Assembly (NCBI GenBank): GCA_963576735.1
Contig: OY755177.1
Span: 3,658,001-3,722,000 of the forward strand
Source: Bedellia somnulentella
Lineage: Eukaryota; Arthropoda; Insecta; Lepidoptera; Bedelliidae
Reading direction: 5' to 3'
Length of the DNA: 64,000 bases
The position numbers were made by a program, and so were the translations under genes. Shown here piece after piece: positions 1-9,953 of this stretch. Position 1 is the stretch's first letter, and each line of letters starts with the position of its first letter. Under the pieces are notes generated by a model, which was not told where the DNA came from, did no database searches, and saw nothing but the letters and a program-made list of their open reading frames with translations.

Positions 1-328
1 TCATATGTTACTCTATTTTACTTCTTGACCTCAATTCTGATTGAAGAATAAAGAAAGGAAAACGCTAGAACAAAATTGAGACTTTGGAATTTCACATATT
101 CTTGATACGAGAAAGCAAACAATATCGTTTTAGTTTTCTCTTATATAGGATACAGAATCCTATTTTGTCAGAAAGTGTGTTCAAGAAAATCGATTATATC
201 ATGCCATTTAGAGTAGCATTTTTGGTACGCACTTCTCGTAAAAAAATAATAATAATAGGTTGGTAGGAATAGAATACGTTATAAACTCTAACCACCACAG
301 TAAAAACATTCATACACCATTATTTTGC

Positions 329-568
329 TGTGTAGTGTCGGCTTAGAATAGCACTACCCCATTTCTTCCGGTGGGTGTACGTAAGAGGCGACTAACGGTA
401 TTGGGGCTTTTAAGGGATTTTTGGGCGATGCGGTTGGAGACCCATCACCAACAACCTTTATTTTACCATCTTTTCCCCACCCAACTTCCAAAAGTGGCTG
501 AGGAATTTCTAATTCCTGAGCTCTGGCTACCCCTTCTAGGGATTTATAGCCGTGAGTATATGTATGTA
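329..568 (+). mobile_element. SINE family A, near full length
   Basis: This is the best left-hand example of the commonest repeat in the window, about 240 bp long. It starts with gtagtgtcggcttagaatag, has a pol III B-box-like ggttggagacc in the middle, and ends in cccttctaggg followed by gccgtgagtatatgtatgta. The B-box consensus GGTTCGANNCC is matched except at one base. There is no coding potential, and the short ORFs across it are incidental. Calling it a SINE is inference from size, B-box-like motif and TATG-type tail. Confidence 0.75.
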
Positions 569-1731
569 CCATTATTTAGAAATAAAATGTTAACATACCA
601 ATAGTTTAGGCGCATGGAGAGAAGGATGGCCATGAAGAACATACTTGTGTTAAATAAAACTGTTCTGAAGTGACATGAATAAAGGGTAAAAAGAAAAGAT
701 TTAGAAATATAAACGAGGAGCGAAAGGTTGACCAAGGTGGTGCTCTGCAGGAGCAGCCATGGATTAAGTGGCTCTGTCTACCTTATTAGATGTGGACGGG
801 GACGGCATGAGTAAGTATGAAAATACGATTTATTTTAACGGCCCTTAAAACATAGAACACTGTTTTTATTCTGGGGTCCATCTATAAAAAAGGGTTTATA
901 CCATTTTTCTGTTCATATAAATGGCAGACATATATTCTCGAGCAATGATCATTTTTGCTGTTGATATTACTACTTATTTATAGTTGTATTGCTTTAGTTG
1001 AAGCATATTTTCCCAAAAGGCCCCGTTCTGTATCAACCCTCTCGGCTATTTACGATGAAAAAGGTTTAGAAGGTATTGGCTCGTTAAAATTTATGTTATG
1101 ATAGCTTACGTAAGGATTCCTACTCAATATTGTCTTAGGAAATGAAGCGGTTGAGACCCCAGTTCCTTAGAGCCATTTCTAATAAAACAATTCTATTTCA
1201 CACATTTCAGCAATCTGAAAAGCTGTCTATCCTCTTCTTTTCTATTTTATTAGAAGGAGATAGACATATATATTGGAAAATGGCTCTACATTGAGGGAGA
1301 AGGAAATATATTCAGGTTGTAAGAGATATTATTTATGACGTACACTTTAGTTAAACGTTTTGGCCAGATGTTGGATATCTACAAGTATTTCAAGATTCAA
1401 GGATGTTGTAGAAATGAAATCATATTTGAAAGCAACTTCCGTTAATTCTGGTTTACCAGAATTTCATTTATTTTAGCACCCAATCTGAGGATAAGCGTTT
1501 TGGAAATAAACGTTTTTCACTGCATATTGAAACAAAACATTGTGTGTAAAGACAGTTGTATTAATGCAATATTAAAATAATAAATAGTGTATATTTCTGG
1601 CTTGAATGGTGATAACTTCATTATCACCTGGTGTTTATGTTACCAAACTATTAGCTGAAAAATGTACCCACGTGATAGGATGTAAATATCTAAATATACA
1701 TACATACATACAATATGTCTGCTATATGTAA
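569..1731. other. No gene recognised
   Basis: AT-rich sequence between two SINE A copies. A short segment near 757-816 encodes an EF-hand-like string in one frame but carries a stop codon, so I do not call an exon. Nothing else is recognisable. Confidence 0.5.
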
Positions 1732-1988
1732 GCTGTGTAGTGTCGGTTTAGAATAGCACTACCCCATTTCTTCCGGTGGGTGTACGTAAGAGGCGACTAA
1801 CGGACTTGGAGCTTTTTAAGGGATTTTTGGGCGATGCGGTTGGAGACCCATCACCAACAACCTTTATTCCACTATCTTTTCCCCACTCAACTTCCAAAAG
1901 TGGCTGAGGAATTTCTAATTTCTCAGCTCTGGCTACCCCTTTTAGGGATTTATAGCCGTGAGTATATGTATGTATGTGTATGTATGTA
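1732..1988 (+). mobile_element. SINE family A, full length with TATG tail
   Basis: Nearly identical to the copy at 329 and in the same orientation. It has the same gtagtgtcgg start, ggttggagaccc box and gccgtgagtatatg end, followed by a longer (TATG)n tail. The similarity of copies only 1.4 kb apart suggests recent family activity. Confidence 0.75.
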
Positions 1989-2192
1989 CATACAATATGC
2001 TCACGCCATAAACTTATAAATTTCTCTAGCTAAATCATGAATAAGTTAACTGTGTTTTTTTTACAGAGCTATTTGTTGCTGTTGCCGAAACTAAAGAAGC
2101 AGCTTTATTTTTTATAGAAAGCCTATATTTTGTAAAGTCTACATTAATAAAAGCTTATAAAGCTCAACAAATAACTGACTTTGCATTTCCTA

Positions 2193-2337
2193 ATACATAC
2201 ATACATACTTATACTCACGGCTATAAATCCCTTAACGGGGTAGCCAGAGCTTTGGAATGAGAAATTCCTCAGCCACTTTTGGAAGTTGATTTGGGAAAAG
2301 ATGGTAGTATAAAGGTTGTTGCTGATGGGTCTCCAAT
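2193..2337 (-). mobile_element. SINE family A, 5'-truncated
   Basis: On the minus strand it keeps the 3' half (tail, hairpin, gccgtgag end) up to the B-box-like motif. It then stops abruptly at the boundary of the next repeat near 2338. Confidence 0.6.
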
Positions 2338-2392
2338 TGACCTCTCTACAGATTTATTATAAGCATAGATTATAATAAATCTGTAGAGAGGT
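2338..2392. repeat. Short inverted repeat
   Basis: The arm acctctctacagatttatta is followed after a few bases by its complement taataaatctgtagagaggt, giving a perfect short hairpin at the junction of a SINE A copy and the repeat at 2388-2785. Confidence 0.6.
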
Positions 2393-2785
2393 CAATTCTG
2401 TACATGAAATATATTTTCAAAATAACTATCAGGGGGTGATTAGGGATCGATACTGATGCCAAAAAAACAATCAGTAAAATTTTTGTCTGTCTGTGGGTTT
2501 GTATGTTCCTTATGGAAACAAAAACTACTCGACGGATTTTAACGTAACTTGGCACAATTACTCTTCATACTCCTGGGCAGGTTATAGTATACTTTATATA
2601 CTCAGCAGAGTAGTGAAGGGGAATTCGGGGAAATTTTGGGAAAACGGAAAAAGTTACTCCATTTTTTAAGCTTCCGTCGCGTGTGCAGCCTTAATGGTTA
2701 AACTTACATAGAAATCATGTATGACGGAAATATTTTTCATAAAATTATCTAAAAAAAATCCGCTATCTTTTATGGTTGACTCACA
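2388..2785 (-). repeat. Interspersed repeat family D
   Basis: This segment is the reverse complement of 57178-57612, with substitutions and small indels. Shared landmarks are the tgtctgtctg tract, the tcagtatcgatc block, and caccccctgatagttatttt. The similar short ORFs in both copies are non-coding shadows of the repeat. The class is not decided, and I see no clear terminal repeats. Confidence 0.6.
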
Positions 2786-2956
2786 ATAACACGTGTAATT
2801 CCTGATAGCTTAGCAATTCGGAACATTCTGGTTATATTTGTTTACTCTTACGTTTGTAAAACTCTCACATTCATCCCTAATTTAAAAAAGGTAACATTAT
2901 TACCTATTCAATAAATTTAGAATCATAGAAATCGGTACAGAAATACCAAAATAAGC

Positions 2957-2961
2957 CATCG
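2957..2961 (+). repeat. 5-bp target-site duplication of Transib (left)
   Basis: CATCG directly precedes the left terminus and recurs at 5834-5838. The paralogous repeat copy at 55620-55998 carries this site once, uninterrupted. Confidence 0.85.
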
Positions 2962-3000
2962 CACGGACATAGATTTCGTCTATTTAGGCGGCCAAAAACC
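2962..3000 (+). repeat. Left Transib terminus, RSS-like
   Basis: Heptamer-like CACGGAC at 2962-2968, spacer of exactly 23 bp at 2969-2991, nonamer-like CCAAAAACC at 2992-3000. The vertebrate RSS nonamer consensus is ACAAAAACC, so eight of nine bases agree. The spacer contains tagatttc and atttaggcgg, which are shared with the right end. Confidence 0.85.
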
Positions 3001-3232
3001 GGTTTTCCGAAAATCAATCTAATGACAAATTAACCATTTACTCACGTAGTACACAGTTCTAGGAAAGCAACGGTACCCGTCCCAACGTCCAGTGACGCGC
3101 GAGAGTCTACCCTCAGGTAGTCGGAATTCGATAGTCGCTTAACGTGCACGTGTCTGTTCTCGACGCTCCTAAACTTACAACTTTTGTAAAGTGTGTATTT
3201 GTTTTTAAAACAATTATTTTCGTGTGACAGTG

Positions 3233-5576
3233 ATGGATTGCAATACTTCAGGTAAGAATTTATGTATTTCAACAGTAATTTACTTGGTTTTCATTTTCCT
3301 TATCATACTTTTGACTTGTCAAAGATTGCTCTAACAAAAATGAAATATTTTTGTATTTTTAATTTTAATGAAGTCTTTTAACTAACTTCAGGGTTCGTCC
3401 GAGCAATGATTTCTATATTTTTCAATACCTTACATATTTTTCTTTGTAAAAACAAAACAAATAGCCGCGGAAACCCGCGCTTTTAAAAAATATGGGCATT
3501 TGAATATTTTGAGTCAAATTAAATCTTTTTGTTTTTGTTTTAGGTGCGTCTGGTGCCTCGGGTACTAAAGTAGTGACACGAAAATACTTGTTTGACCAAA
3601 TACAATGCCAAAATTTACCAAGTTTTAGTGAAAAAGTAGATTGTTATGAAGATTTTCTTTTGATTCGTTATGGAGACACAGAAATTGCTAAAAAGTGTTT
3701 GAAGAAAAGGTTTTCATATATGAAAACTGAATTGAAGAAAAGATGGACGAAAGCTAGTAAACACGAAGAAGTTTTCCTAAAAAACAACCGAGATTGGTTA
3801 GAAGGAACTTTTGAGATTCCAATAGAGTTGTGCTCTTCTCGAGGGAGACCACCTAAATCTTTTGAAGACTTAAGTGAGCGCAGCAAAAGAAGGAAAACGG
3901 AAGAAGTCCGCGCAACTTTGGGCCCTGACGTCATTATCCACGCTGCACAATCGGTTTTACAAAGTACGGGGCACAGAGATGCTTCAAAAGTTCTTAAAGA
4001 AATCACCAATTCGCCTACACGAGCCAGCAAATATAGAACTGCCTATTTGAAAGTCAACAACGACGACGAAGTATCACCTCCACTGACGCCTCTGCAAGCG
4101 CTCCAAATGTTCGTTGAAGCCGATCTTTCGAGACGGCAATACGAAATAATAAGGGCAACAAACCCAAAACATTTCCCTTGCTATGATCTCTTGCTAAAGG
4201 TGAAAAAAGAATGTTATCCGCCAGAGGAATCCATGAGTGTAACGGCTACTTCCGCAGAGAGCAACATACAATGTCTAATGGACCTTACTGTGACACGCTT
4301 ATCAATATTCCTAGAAGAGGTACTAATTACCCTTAATGAGGTAGAACGGAAATCGCTAACAATTATCTGTAAATGGGGTTGTGACGGCTCCCAGCAATCT
4401 AAGTTCAAACAAAATTTTGATAATGATACGGATTCTGATGGAAACATATTCTTGAGTTCTTTCGTACCATTACGCATTGTTTGTGGAAAAGAAAATGGTA
4501 AAATAATATGGCAAAACCCAACACCATCCTCGCCGCGATTTTGTCGTCCTATCCGATTTCGGTACTCGAAAGAGTCTACAGATGTTACGAAAGAGGAGAT
4601 AAGTTATGTGCAGGAATCAGTAAGTTTGCTAAATAGTACCAAAGTCATTTTACAGGACAAGGAATATGAATTTGAGCATATAATGAAAATGACAATGGTA
4701 GACGGAAAGGTGTGTAACGCAGCCACAGGCACAAAATCAACCTCGCGGTGCTACATCTGTGGAGCTACGTCGAAAAGCTTCAACGATTTAAAGAGCAAGA
4801 ATGAAGTGAGCCCCCAAGCTCTAGAATTCGGCTTGTCTGTATTGCATGCTAGAATTCGGATTTTCGAAAGCATACTTCATCTAGCGTATAAATTACCCGT
4901 AAAGAAATACGGAGAGAGGAGAACCACAGAAGAAAAGGCACTGGAAGGACAACGAAAGTCTGAAATACAAAATAGATTTCGCAATGAAACTGGACTGCTC
5001 ATAGATATGCCAAAAGCTAACTTTGGCAATACTAATGATGGCAACACAAGCAGGAGATTCTTCGAAAATCCTGAACTGGCATCAGAGATCACAGGAATTA
5101 GCTTTGAGCTTATCTACAGGTTCAAAGTTATATTGGAAACAATATCAAGTGGTCACGAAATTAATGTCACAAAATATGATCAATATGCTTATGATACTGC
5201 AAAATTGTACGTTGACCTGTATGGATGGCATCCAATGACACCGACAATACATAAAATATTGATGCATGGTGGGCAAATCATAAGCAATTCACTACTTCCT
5301 ATTGGCCAGTTATCTGAGGAGGCAGCAGAAGCCCGGAACAAGCATTTTCGGTCATACCGACTTAACTTTGCTAGAAAGTTTTCTAGAAAGGAATGCAATT
5401 TAGATGTATATAATAGGCTTTTATTAACATCTGATCCCTTCATCAGCTCCAGGAGAAAAATTAAGAAACCTTCTCGCAAAGTTTTCCTTCCTGAAACCAT
5501 AGAAATGTTGGTGTCTGCTAAACCCAATAGAGAGACAATAATGGAGGAATGCTCTCAAAGTGAGAATAATATTTAA
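3233..5576 (+). CDS. Transib transposase (RAG1-core homologue), two exons
   Basis: Exon 1 is 3233-3251 (ATG plus six codons and one base) with donor gtaagaa. Exon 2 is 3544-5576 after acceptor ttttag. Splicing gives one 683-residue frame. Family signature: KWGCDGS (D287, first catalytic Asp), MVDGKVCNA (D393, likely second), zinc-binding-type CYIC (C409, C412), HKILMH (H576, H581) and SEEAAEARNK (E602, likely catalytic Glu). The spacing and the SEE-x-x-EA-x-NK motif match those of the RAG1 core, whose Zn site is also CxxC plus HxxxxH. Also seen is the Transib-typical string GNTSRRFF. The protein should bind and cut the CAC-starting ends of its own element in the nucleus. The start is chosen because exon 1 splices in frame; without it exon 2 would lack a nearby ATG. 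Catalytic assignments are by alignment from memory. Confidence 0.88.
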
Positions 5577-5793
5577 GTAGTTTTATTTTTGTTATCATTT
5601 TAGATAATTTTATTATATTTAAATATATTTCTTTATATATTATTGATACATACTTTGATAATTCCATTTTTGTGAAAATTATTATATGTTCAAGTGTAAA
5701 AATGTTGTTCAAAATGAATAAAAAATATTGTTTTGTATCAAAAATGGTTTATTTTAATTTAATATTGTACTTTTAACTCATTTCAAACCAAAA

Positions 5794-5833
5794 ATATTTT
5801 TGGCCGCCTAAATGGTTGAAATCTACGTATGTG
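5794..5833 (-). repeat. Right Transib terminus, RSS-like
   Basis: Read on the minus strand from 5833: heptamer-like CACATAC, a 23-bp spacer, then CCAAAAATA. It shares TAGATTTC and ATTTAGGCGGCCAAAAA with the left end at the same spacing. A CATCG duplication follows at 5834-5838. Confidence 0.85.
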
Positions 5834-6170
5834 CATCGCGACCGTGACCAAAACCAAATCTTTACTAATTTACATATAACATACTAGATGGCGCCAGTAG
5901 TTGCATCCTCATCACGTAATGATTTCTTTTTTAGATTGTTATAAATACTTCATAGCGTTTTATTCCAAAATTTGCTAATAAACGGAAATACTGAACCGTT
6001 CATAAAAGCGCATTCAAAATCAACAAACTACACTGTTTAGGGAGTGCTATAAATTTAATAAATTGAAAACATTGCGCTAAATTTCACAATGCTTGAGCAT
6101 TGACTGAAGAAAGTAACCTCAGATATTTAAAAAACAACTCCACCCGTGCGAAGCTGGGCCGATCCACTAG

Positions 6171-6306
6171 TAATAAATGTTTTCGGTGACGGGTCTCCAA
6201 CCACATCGCCCAAATATCACTTAAAAAGCCCCTATACCCTTAGTCGCCTCTTACGATCACCCACGGGTAGAAATGGGGTAGTGTTATTCTAAGCCGACAC
6301 TAAACG
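6171..6306 (-). mobile_element. SINE family A, 3'-truncated by Helitron-like end
   Basis: On the minus strand it contains the 5' half of SINE A, from the gtagtgtcgg-type start to just past the B-box-like motif. It ends exactly at the ctag/t terminus of the Helitron-like repeat at 6170. Confidence 0.65.
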
Positions 6307-6381
6307 GGATTTCCTAACCATTCCAAAAAAGTTCAAGCTCCAGATTACCGCTGCTATTATTCAATAATCGACCCTGAGTTT

Positions 6382-6634
6382 GCCGTGTAGTGTCGGCTTA
6401 GAATAGCACTACCCTTTTCTACCCACGGCTGTCGTGAGAGGCGTCTAAGGGTATGGGGCTTTTTAAGTGGTTTTTGGACGATGCAGTTGGAGACCCATTA
6501 CCAACAATACTTCATTTCTACCATCTTCTCCCCTATCAAATTCCGAATGTGGCTGAGGAGTTTCTAGCTCTGAAGCTATGCCTACCCCTTTTAGGGGTTT
6601 ATGGCCATGAGTATATATATACTGTATGTATGTA
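6382..6634 (+). mobile_element. SINE family A, full length, diverged
   Basis: Recognisable from gccgtgtagtgtcggc to the ccatgagtatata tail, with more substitutions than the copies at 329 and 1732. Confidence 0.65.
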
Positions 6635-6810
6635 GTTTTTTATGATCATAAATAGAGTTAACCGTTCCGTAAACAGCTGGTTTTATTATTTATTTATTTT
6701 AATAAGACTGTAACGAGGTCAAAACTGTACATTGAAGAAAAAAAAATAAAAACCGGTGGAATATGTTTTATTTTCGATACTGAAGCCAAATTTACTATTT
6801 TTGAAAAAAA

Positions 6811-6852
<42 letters not shown>
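6811..6852 (+). repeat. (TCTG)n microsatellite
   Basis: About ten uninterrupted copies of the tetranucleotide tctg within a Helitron-like repeat. Confidence 0.95.
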
Positions 6853-6853
<1 letters not shown>

Positions 6854-7189
6854 ATGTCCGTTCATCACGTTAATTCTACCGGACCGATCTTGATCAAATT
6901 TGGCATGAATGTAGGTTATACACCTGGCCAACATATAGGATATAATTTATCCCGGATTTCGCAAGGGTTCCCACAGGAGCATAAAAAAACATAACTTTTA
7001 TATGGTTCCCCATATTTACACGATTATTTTTTTCATCGACCGACTTTATCGGACTCTTCATTAATAGTCTTTTTGGAAAAAATAAGGGTTTCATCCATTT
7101 TCATCAAAATAATTGTTTATTTAATTGTTTGTCAATAGTATGACTACTAGATATATAGGATATCACAAATTTGAGTCGTACACAGATGT

Positions 7190-7265
7190 CTGCGTGGCGT
7201 AGCGGTACACCGTTTAGTAAACACAAAGTACAAAAGACCTAGGTTCGAATCCCAGGTGGTCAAAG
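7190..7265 (+). other. tRNA-like segment in Helitron-like element
   Basis: An A-box-like tggcgtagcggt and a perfect B-box ggttcgaatcc lie about 48 bases apart, but the arms do not form a clean cloverleaf. A related segment sits at about 45725-45812 on the minus strand, inside another element with the same 3' terminus. I read it as a tRNA-derived insert, not a working tRNA gene. Confidence 0.5.
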
Positions 7266-7974
7266 TCTTTTTGACGTATTTTTTTTTTGCTTTTGTGTTA
7301 GGTTAGAATAATGATAGAATAATAATAATAAATTAGAATGCACTAATCCTTCTTTTTCACATTCAACTATGCGAATATGTATGAATAAAGATAATTGAAA
7401 GCATATTGTATGAAGTTTGCGTATTCATTTGGTAGGTTTGAGAATATGTTTATAACTTTTGTTTATTTAATTATTTTTAACTAATATTCTCATAGATATA
7501 TTATACTTTACTTACGCATAAATTAATATTCTGTTTAAGCCTCAGAATGCATAGTTTGTAAATAAATAATAGTAAATATCTCAATTTTAATTCAGTACCC
7601 CCATCTATTGGCCGATGATTGCAATCTCTCTCACATCACCAACTTATTGCTCCCCATATTTACACGATTTTTTTTTTCTAAACTGGATGCAAAAAATGTA
7701 GTCCACGCGGACGTAGTCGCGGGCAAAAAGCTAGTTAGTTAATAATTTTCTTACTCTTGTAGTGCTTGTATCGAAAATATCTAAATCTACTATTGATTCA
7801 TTAAATTTAGTACATGCACGTAATAGAAATGAGTTACGTACGCCTATATTTTAGGTATAATATAGTAAATTTATAGGTAAGTGTGTTATTATTGCGAGGT
7901 TTTACAGAAGAAGCTGTGGATTAATATTGAAAAATAAACAATAATACCCCTCGCTAACAACCCCTCGGTAATAG

Positions 7975-8210
7975 CTCTGTAGTGTCGGCTTAGAATAGCA
8001 TTACCCCATTTCTTTCGGTGGGTGTACGTAAGAGGCGACTAACGGACTTGGGGCTTTTTAAGGGATTTTTGGGCGATGCGGTTGGATCTGCAACAACCTT
8101 TATACTACCATCTTTTCCGCACTCAACTTCCAAAAGTGGCTGAGGAATTTATTATTTCTCAGCTCTGGCTACCCCTTTCAGGGATTTAAAGCCGTGAGTA
8201 TATGTATGTA
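7975..8210 (+). mobile_element. SINE family A with internal deletion
   Basis: Starts at gtagtgtcggcttagaatag and ends in gccgtgagtatatgtatgta. About 20 bases around the B-box-like motif are missing. Confidence 0.65.
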
Positions 8211-8249
8211 TAAAGGCGTGAGCATTTGTGTGTATGTTATGTAATGTAT

Positions 8250-8310
8250 GGATTTCATAGCTTTGGCAACCCCTTTTTGAAATTTTTAGCCATGAGTATA
8301 TGTTCGTATA
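8250..8310 (+). mobile_element. SINE family A 3' fragment
   Basis: Only the 3' end (gctttggcaacccc to ccatgagtatatg) remains, just downstream of the copy at 7975. Confidence 0.4.
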
Positions 8311-8734
8311 TTAAAGGTAAAGTCTTTTCTCTTGTTTATCTTACTTTATCAGTGTCCCTTATTATGTTAACAAAAACTCAGGCTTTTGTAAATTTTATAC
8401 CAAAGGGTATTCCATATTTTGAAAAAAGCTAATATTATCGCTTTGACATCATACTTTTATCTACCGAATCTCGTTAAGCTAGGTATGACATCTATGTTTT
8501 TAGCGTAAACATTCCTGTGTACAACTGCTTTGTAAGTAAAATAGAAACAGGTTAATCCCATTTCCGCTAGATGTCTCTTTTAATCTGCAACCGCAAAGAA
8601 ACGTAAGGTATCAACGTGGATACAAAACTTAAGCAACCACTTGGCTAGTCTGCGACTGCGACATCTAATGATATGATTTAGTGTTTATAGTAAAAGATTT
8701 ATCCAGAAGAGAAGACTAGTGTTGGCTAGCTATC

Positions 8735-8858
8735 GGAAAATAAGAAATTCTCAGCTACTTTTGGAAGTTAGTTAGCGAAAAGATAGGCTCTCCAAACGAA
8801 TCGCCCAAAATCCGTTAGAGCCCCAATAGGGTAGTTCTATTCTAAACTGACGTGCAGT
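8735..8858 (-). mobile_element. SINE family A, degraded
   Basis: Minus-strand copy with many substitutions and a deletion in the 5' half. The ttttggaagtt and atcgcccaaaa landmarks are still visible. Confidence 0.45.
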
Positions 8859-9239
8859 CCATTAATTATTACTTTCTATTTTGTACGTCAACTATGATGA
8901 AGGCGCTGGATTTATACATAATACGCATGGTTATCTAAAATTCCGTATACCTAGAAAACTAGAAACTATTAGCTTAGGTACTCTTTAAAAAAAAAAGTAA
9001 CACGCGGTTCACCGAACGATACTAATGTAGCGTATACTTATGCATAAATGTACTACCATAGATCAGCATAGAAACTAGAACCAGTGCAAATCATTGATAT
9101 TCAAACGTCTTCAGATAAATCTGGCCCAACATCGCACTGTCAACAAAGTTTGTTTAAGTATAATGAAAAAAATATTCATTACATCTCAACCAACTCTCCA
9201 AGTTTGCAAATTATTTCACTTATTTGACTTTTTTAACCT

Positions 9240-9555
9240 CTTAAGACAATTCCATATTTTATCATACCATCCTCTCTCTAAAAAACCATTATCTTAGTTT
9301 TGCCCACATTCACCGTCATCCCTTACGTTTGAAATTGCACATGAACATTTCACAATATCGTAATATGGAACTCATTCACCGTTGACGCAAGTAATTTCCA
9401 ATAGATAATCATTAGAGCTTCGTTTCGATATATCCAAGCATCCATTCGAAACATTGGATCCGAGATAATCAAATGAGTTGATATTTGGATTTAGTTTACT
9501 TGATAAATGTAAATCCTGCTTCTTTTTTATATCAAAGATCGAAGTTATCGCCATT
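9240..9555 (-). pseudogene. Rearranged LINE reverse-transcriptase fragments
   Basis: Minus-strand translation near 9310 reads GMTVNVGKTKIMVF, and near 9480 reads NSFDYLGSNVSN. Both resemble the region after the YADD box of non-LTR reverse transcriptases (compare VNVDKTKTMVF and FVYLGSLF in the LINE at 32298). Their order is reversed relative to an intact LINE, and stop codons interrupt. This suggests a broken, rearranged remnant. Weak call. Confidence 0.35.
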
Positions 9556-9747
9556 ACGCCTACCTACATCAAGAAAAACTGTTTGAAATCATGTCAAGTA
9601 CCTCCATCATTGCTTTTCTTTGATTTCAGAAAATCAAATGTTTACCTTTCCCAGTAAAGTAAATTGTCTTTTATTAGAAACTTCACTTTAGTGTCTTTTT
9701 AATCTGAAAAAAGGAATACATTCATTCAAAAATTTAATGTTTATTTT

Positions 9748-9953
9748 CAGCTTAAAATAGCACTGACCAATTTATAACCGTGGATGCCGTACGAGGCCAT
9801 TGAATGCTTGGGGATTTTAAGTAAATGAGGCTCTTCACCAACACTTCTTATATTCTAATGTTCATTCCTTTGAACTTTCAAATCTGGCCGAAGAATTTCT
9901 AATTGTGAAGCTCTTGGGCTCCTTTTAGGTTTTGGGTTTTTGCGTAAGCATAA
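9748..9953 (+). mobile_element. SINE family A, old copy
   Basis: Heavily diverged. The order of landmarks (aatagcact, ggggattttaag, ttcaccaac, tttctaatt, gctcttgggctcc) is preserved over about 200 bp. Confidence 0.4.

Larger units (their letters stand above)
2962..5833 (+). mobile_element. Transib DNA transposon, apparently complete
   Basis: This 2872-bp element has imperfect terminal inverted repeats of about 38 bp, a 5-bp CATCG target duplication and one intron-containing transposase gene. Left end: CACGGAC, 23-bp spacer, CCAAAAACC. Right end, read inward on the minus strand: CACATAC, 23-bp spacer, CCAAAAATA. In the Transib superfamily the ends start with CAC, resemble V(D)J recombination signals and duplicate 5 bp, which fits what is seen. 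The transposase frame has no stop or frameshift, so the copy may be autonomous. A polyadenylation signal aataaa lies near 5717, inside the right end region. Confidence 0.9.
2883..6170 (+). mobile_element. Helitron-like repeat split by the Transib insertion
   Basis: The flanks of the Transib element (2883-2961 and 5839-6170) together match the reverse complement of 55620-55998. They end at ctag followed by t, the usual Helitron 3' terminus, beside a gtgcgaagctgggc segment. The 5' end is not defined. Immediately beyond the terminus lies a truncated SINE A copy, so the Helitron-like repeat appears to have landed in that SINE. Helitron class is inference from the 3' end only. Confidence 0.5.
6660..7734 (+). 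mobile_element. Helitron-like element, 3' end defined
   Basis: The segment ends in gcgggcaaaaagctag followed by t at 7735, with a GC-rich near-palindrome (cgcggacgtagtcgcg) just upstream. This is the standard Helitron 3' arrangement, and the same terminus recurs on the minus strand at 44995. Inside are a tctg microsatellite (6811-6852), duplicated stretches ending in ccccatatttacacga (about 7003 and 7651) and a tRNA-like segment (7190-7265). The 5' end is not found, so the left boundary is a guess. Confidence 0.45.

Noticed and set aside
757..816. Possible exon encoding an EF-hand of Aralar or another calcium-binding protein
   Set aside because: An in-frame stop interrupts it, the loop is one residue short, and it lies 17 kb from the proven exons.
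1700..1988. CRISPR-like or satellite array from repeated tatg/cata units
   Set aside because: These are simple tails of SINE A copies; there are no spacers, and the context is eukaryotic.
7190..7265. Genuine tRNA gene
   Set aside because: Good A- and B-boxes but no clean cloverleaf or anticodon arm, and it lies in a repeated Helitron-like element.
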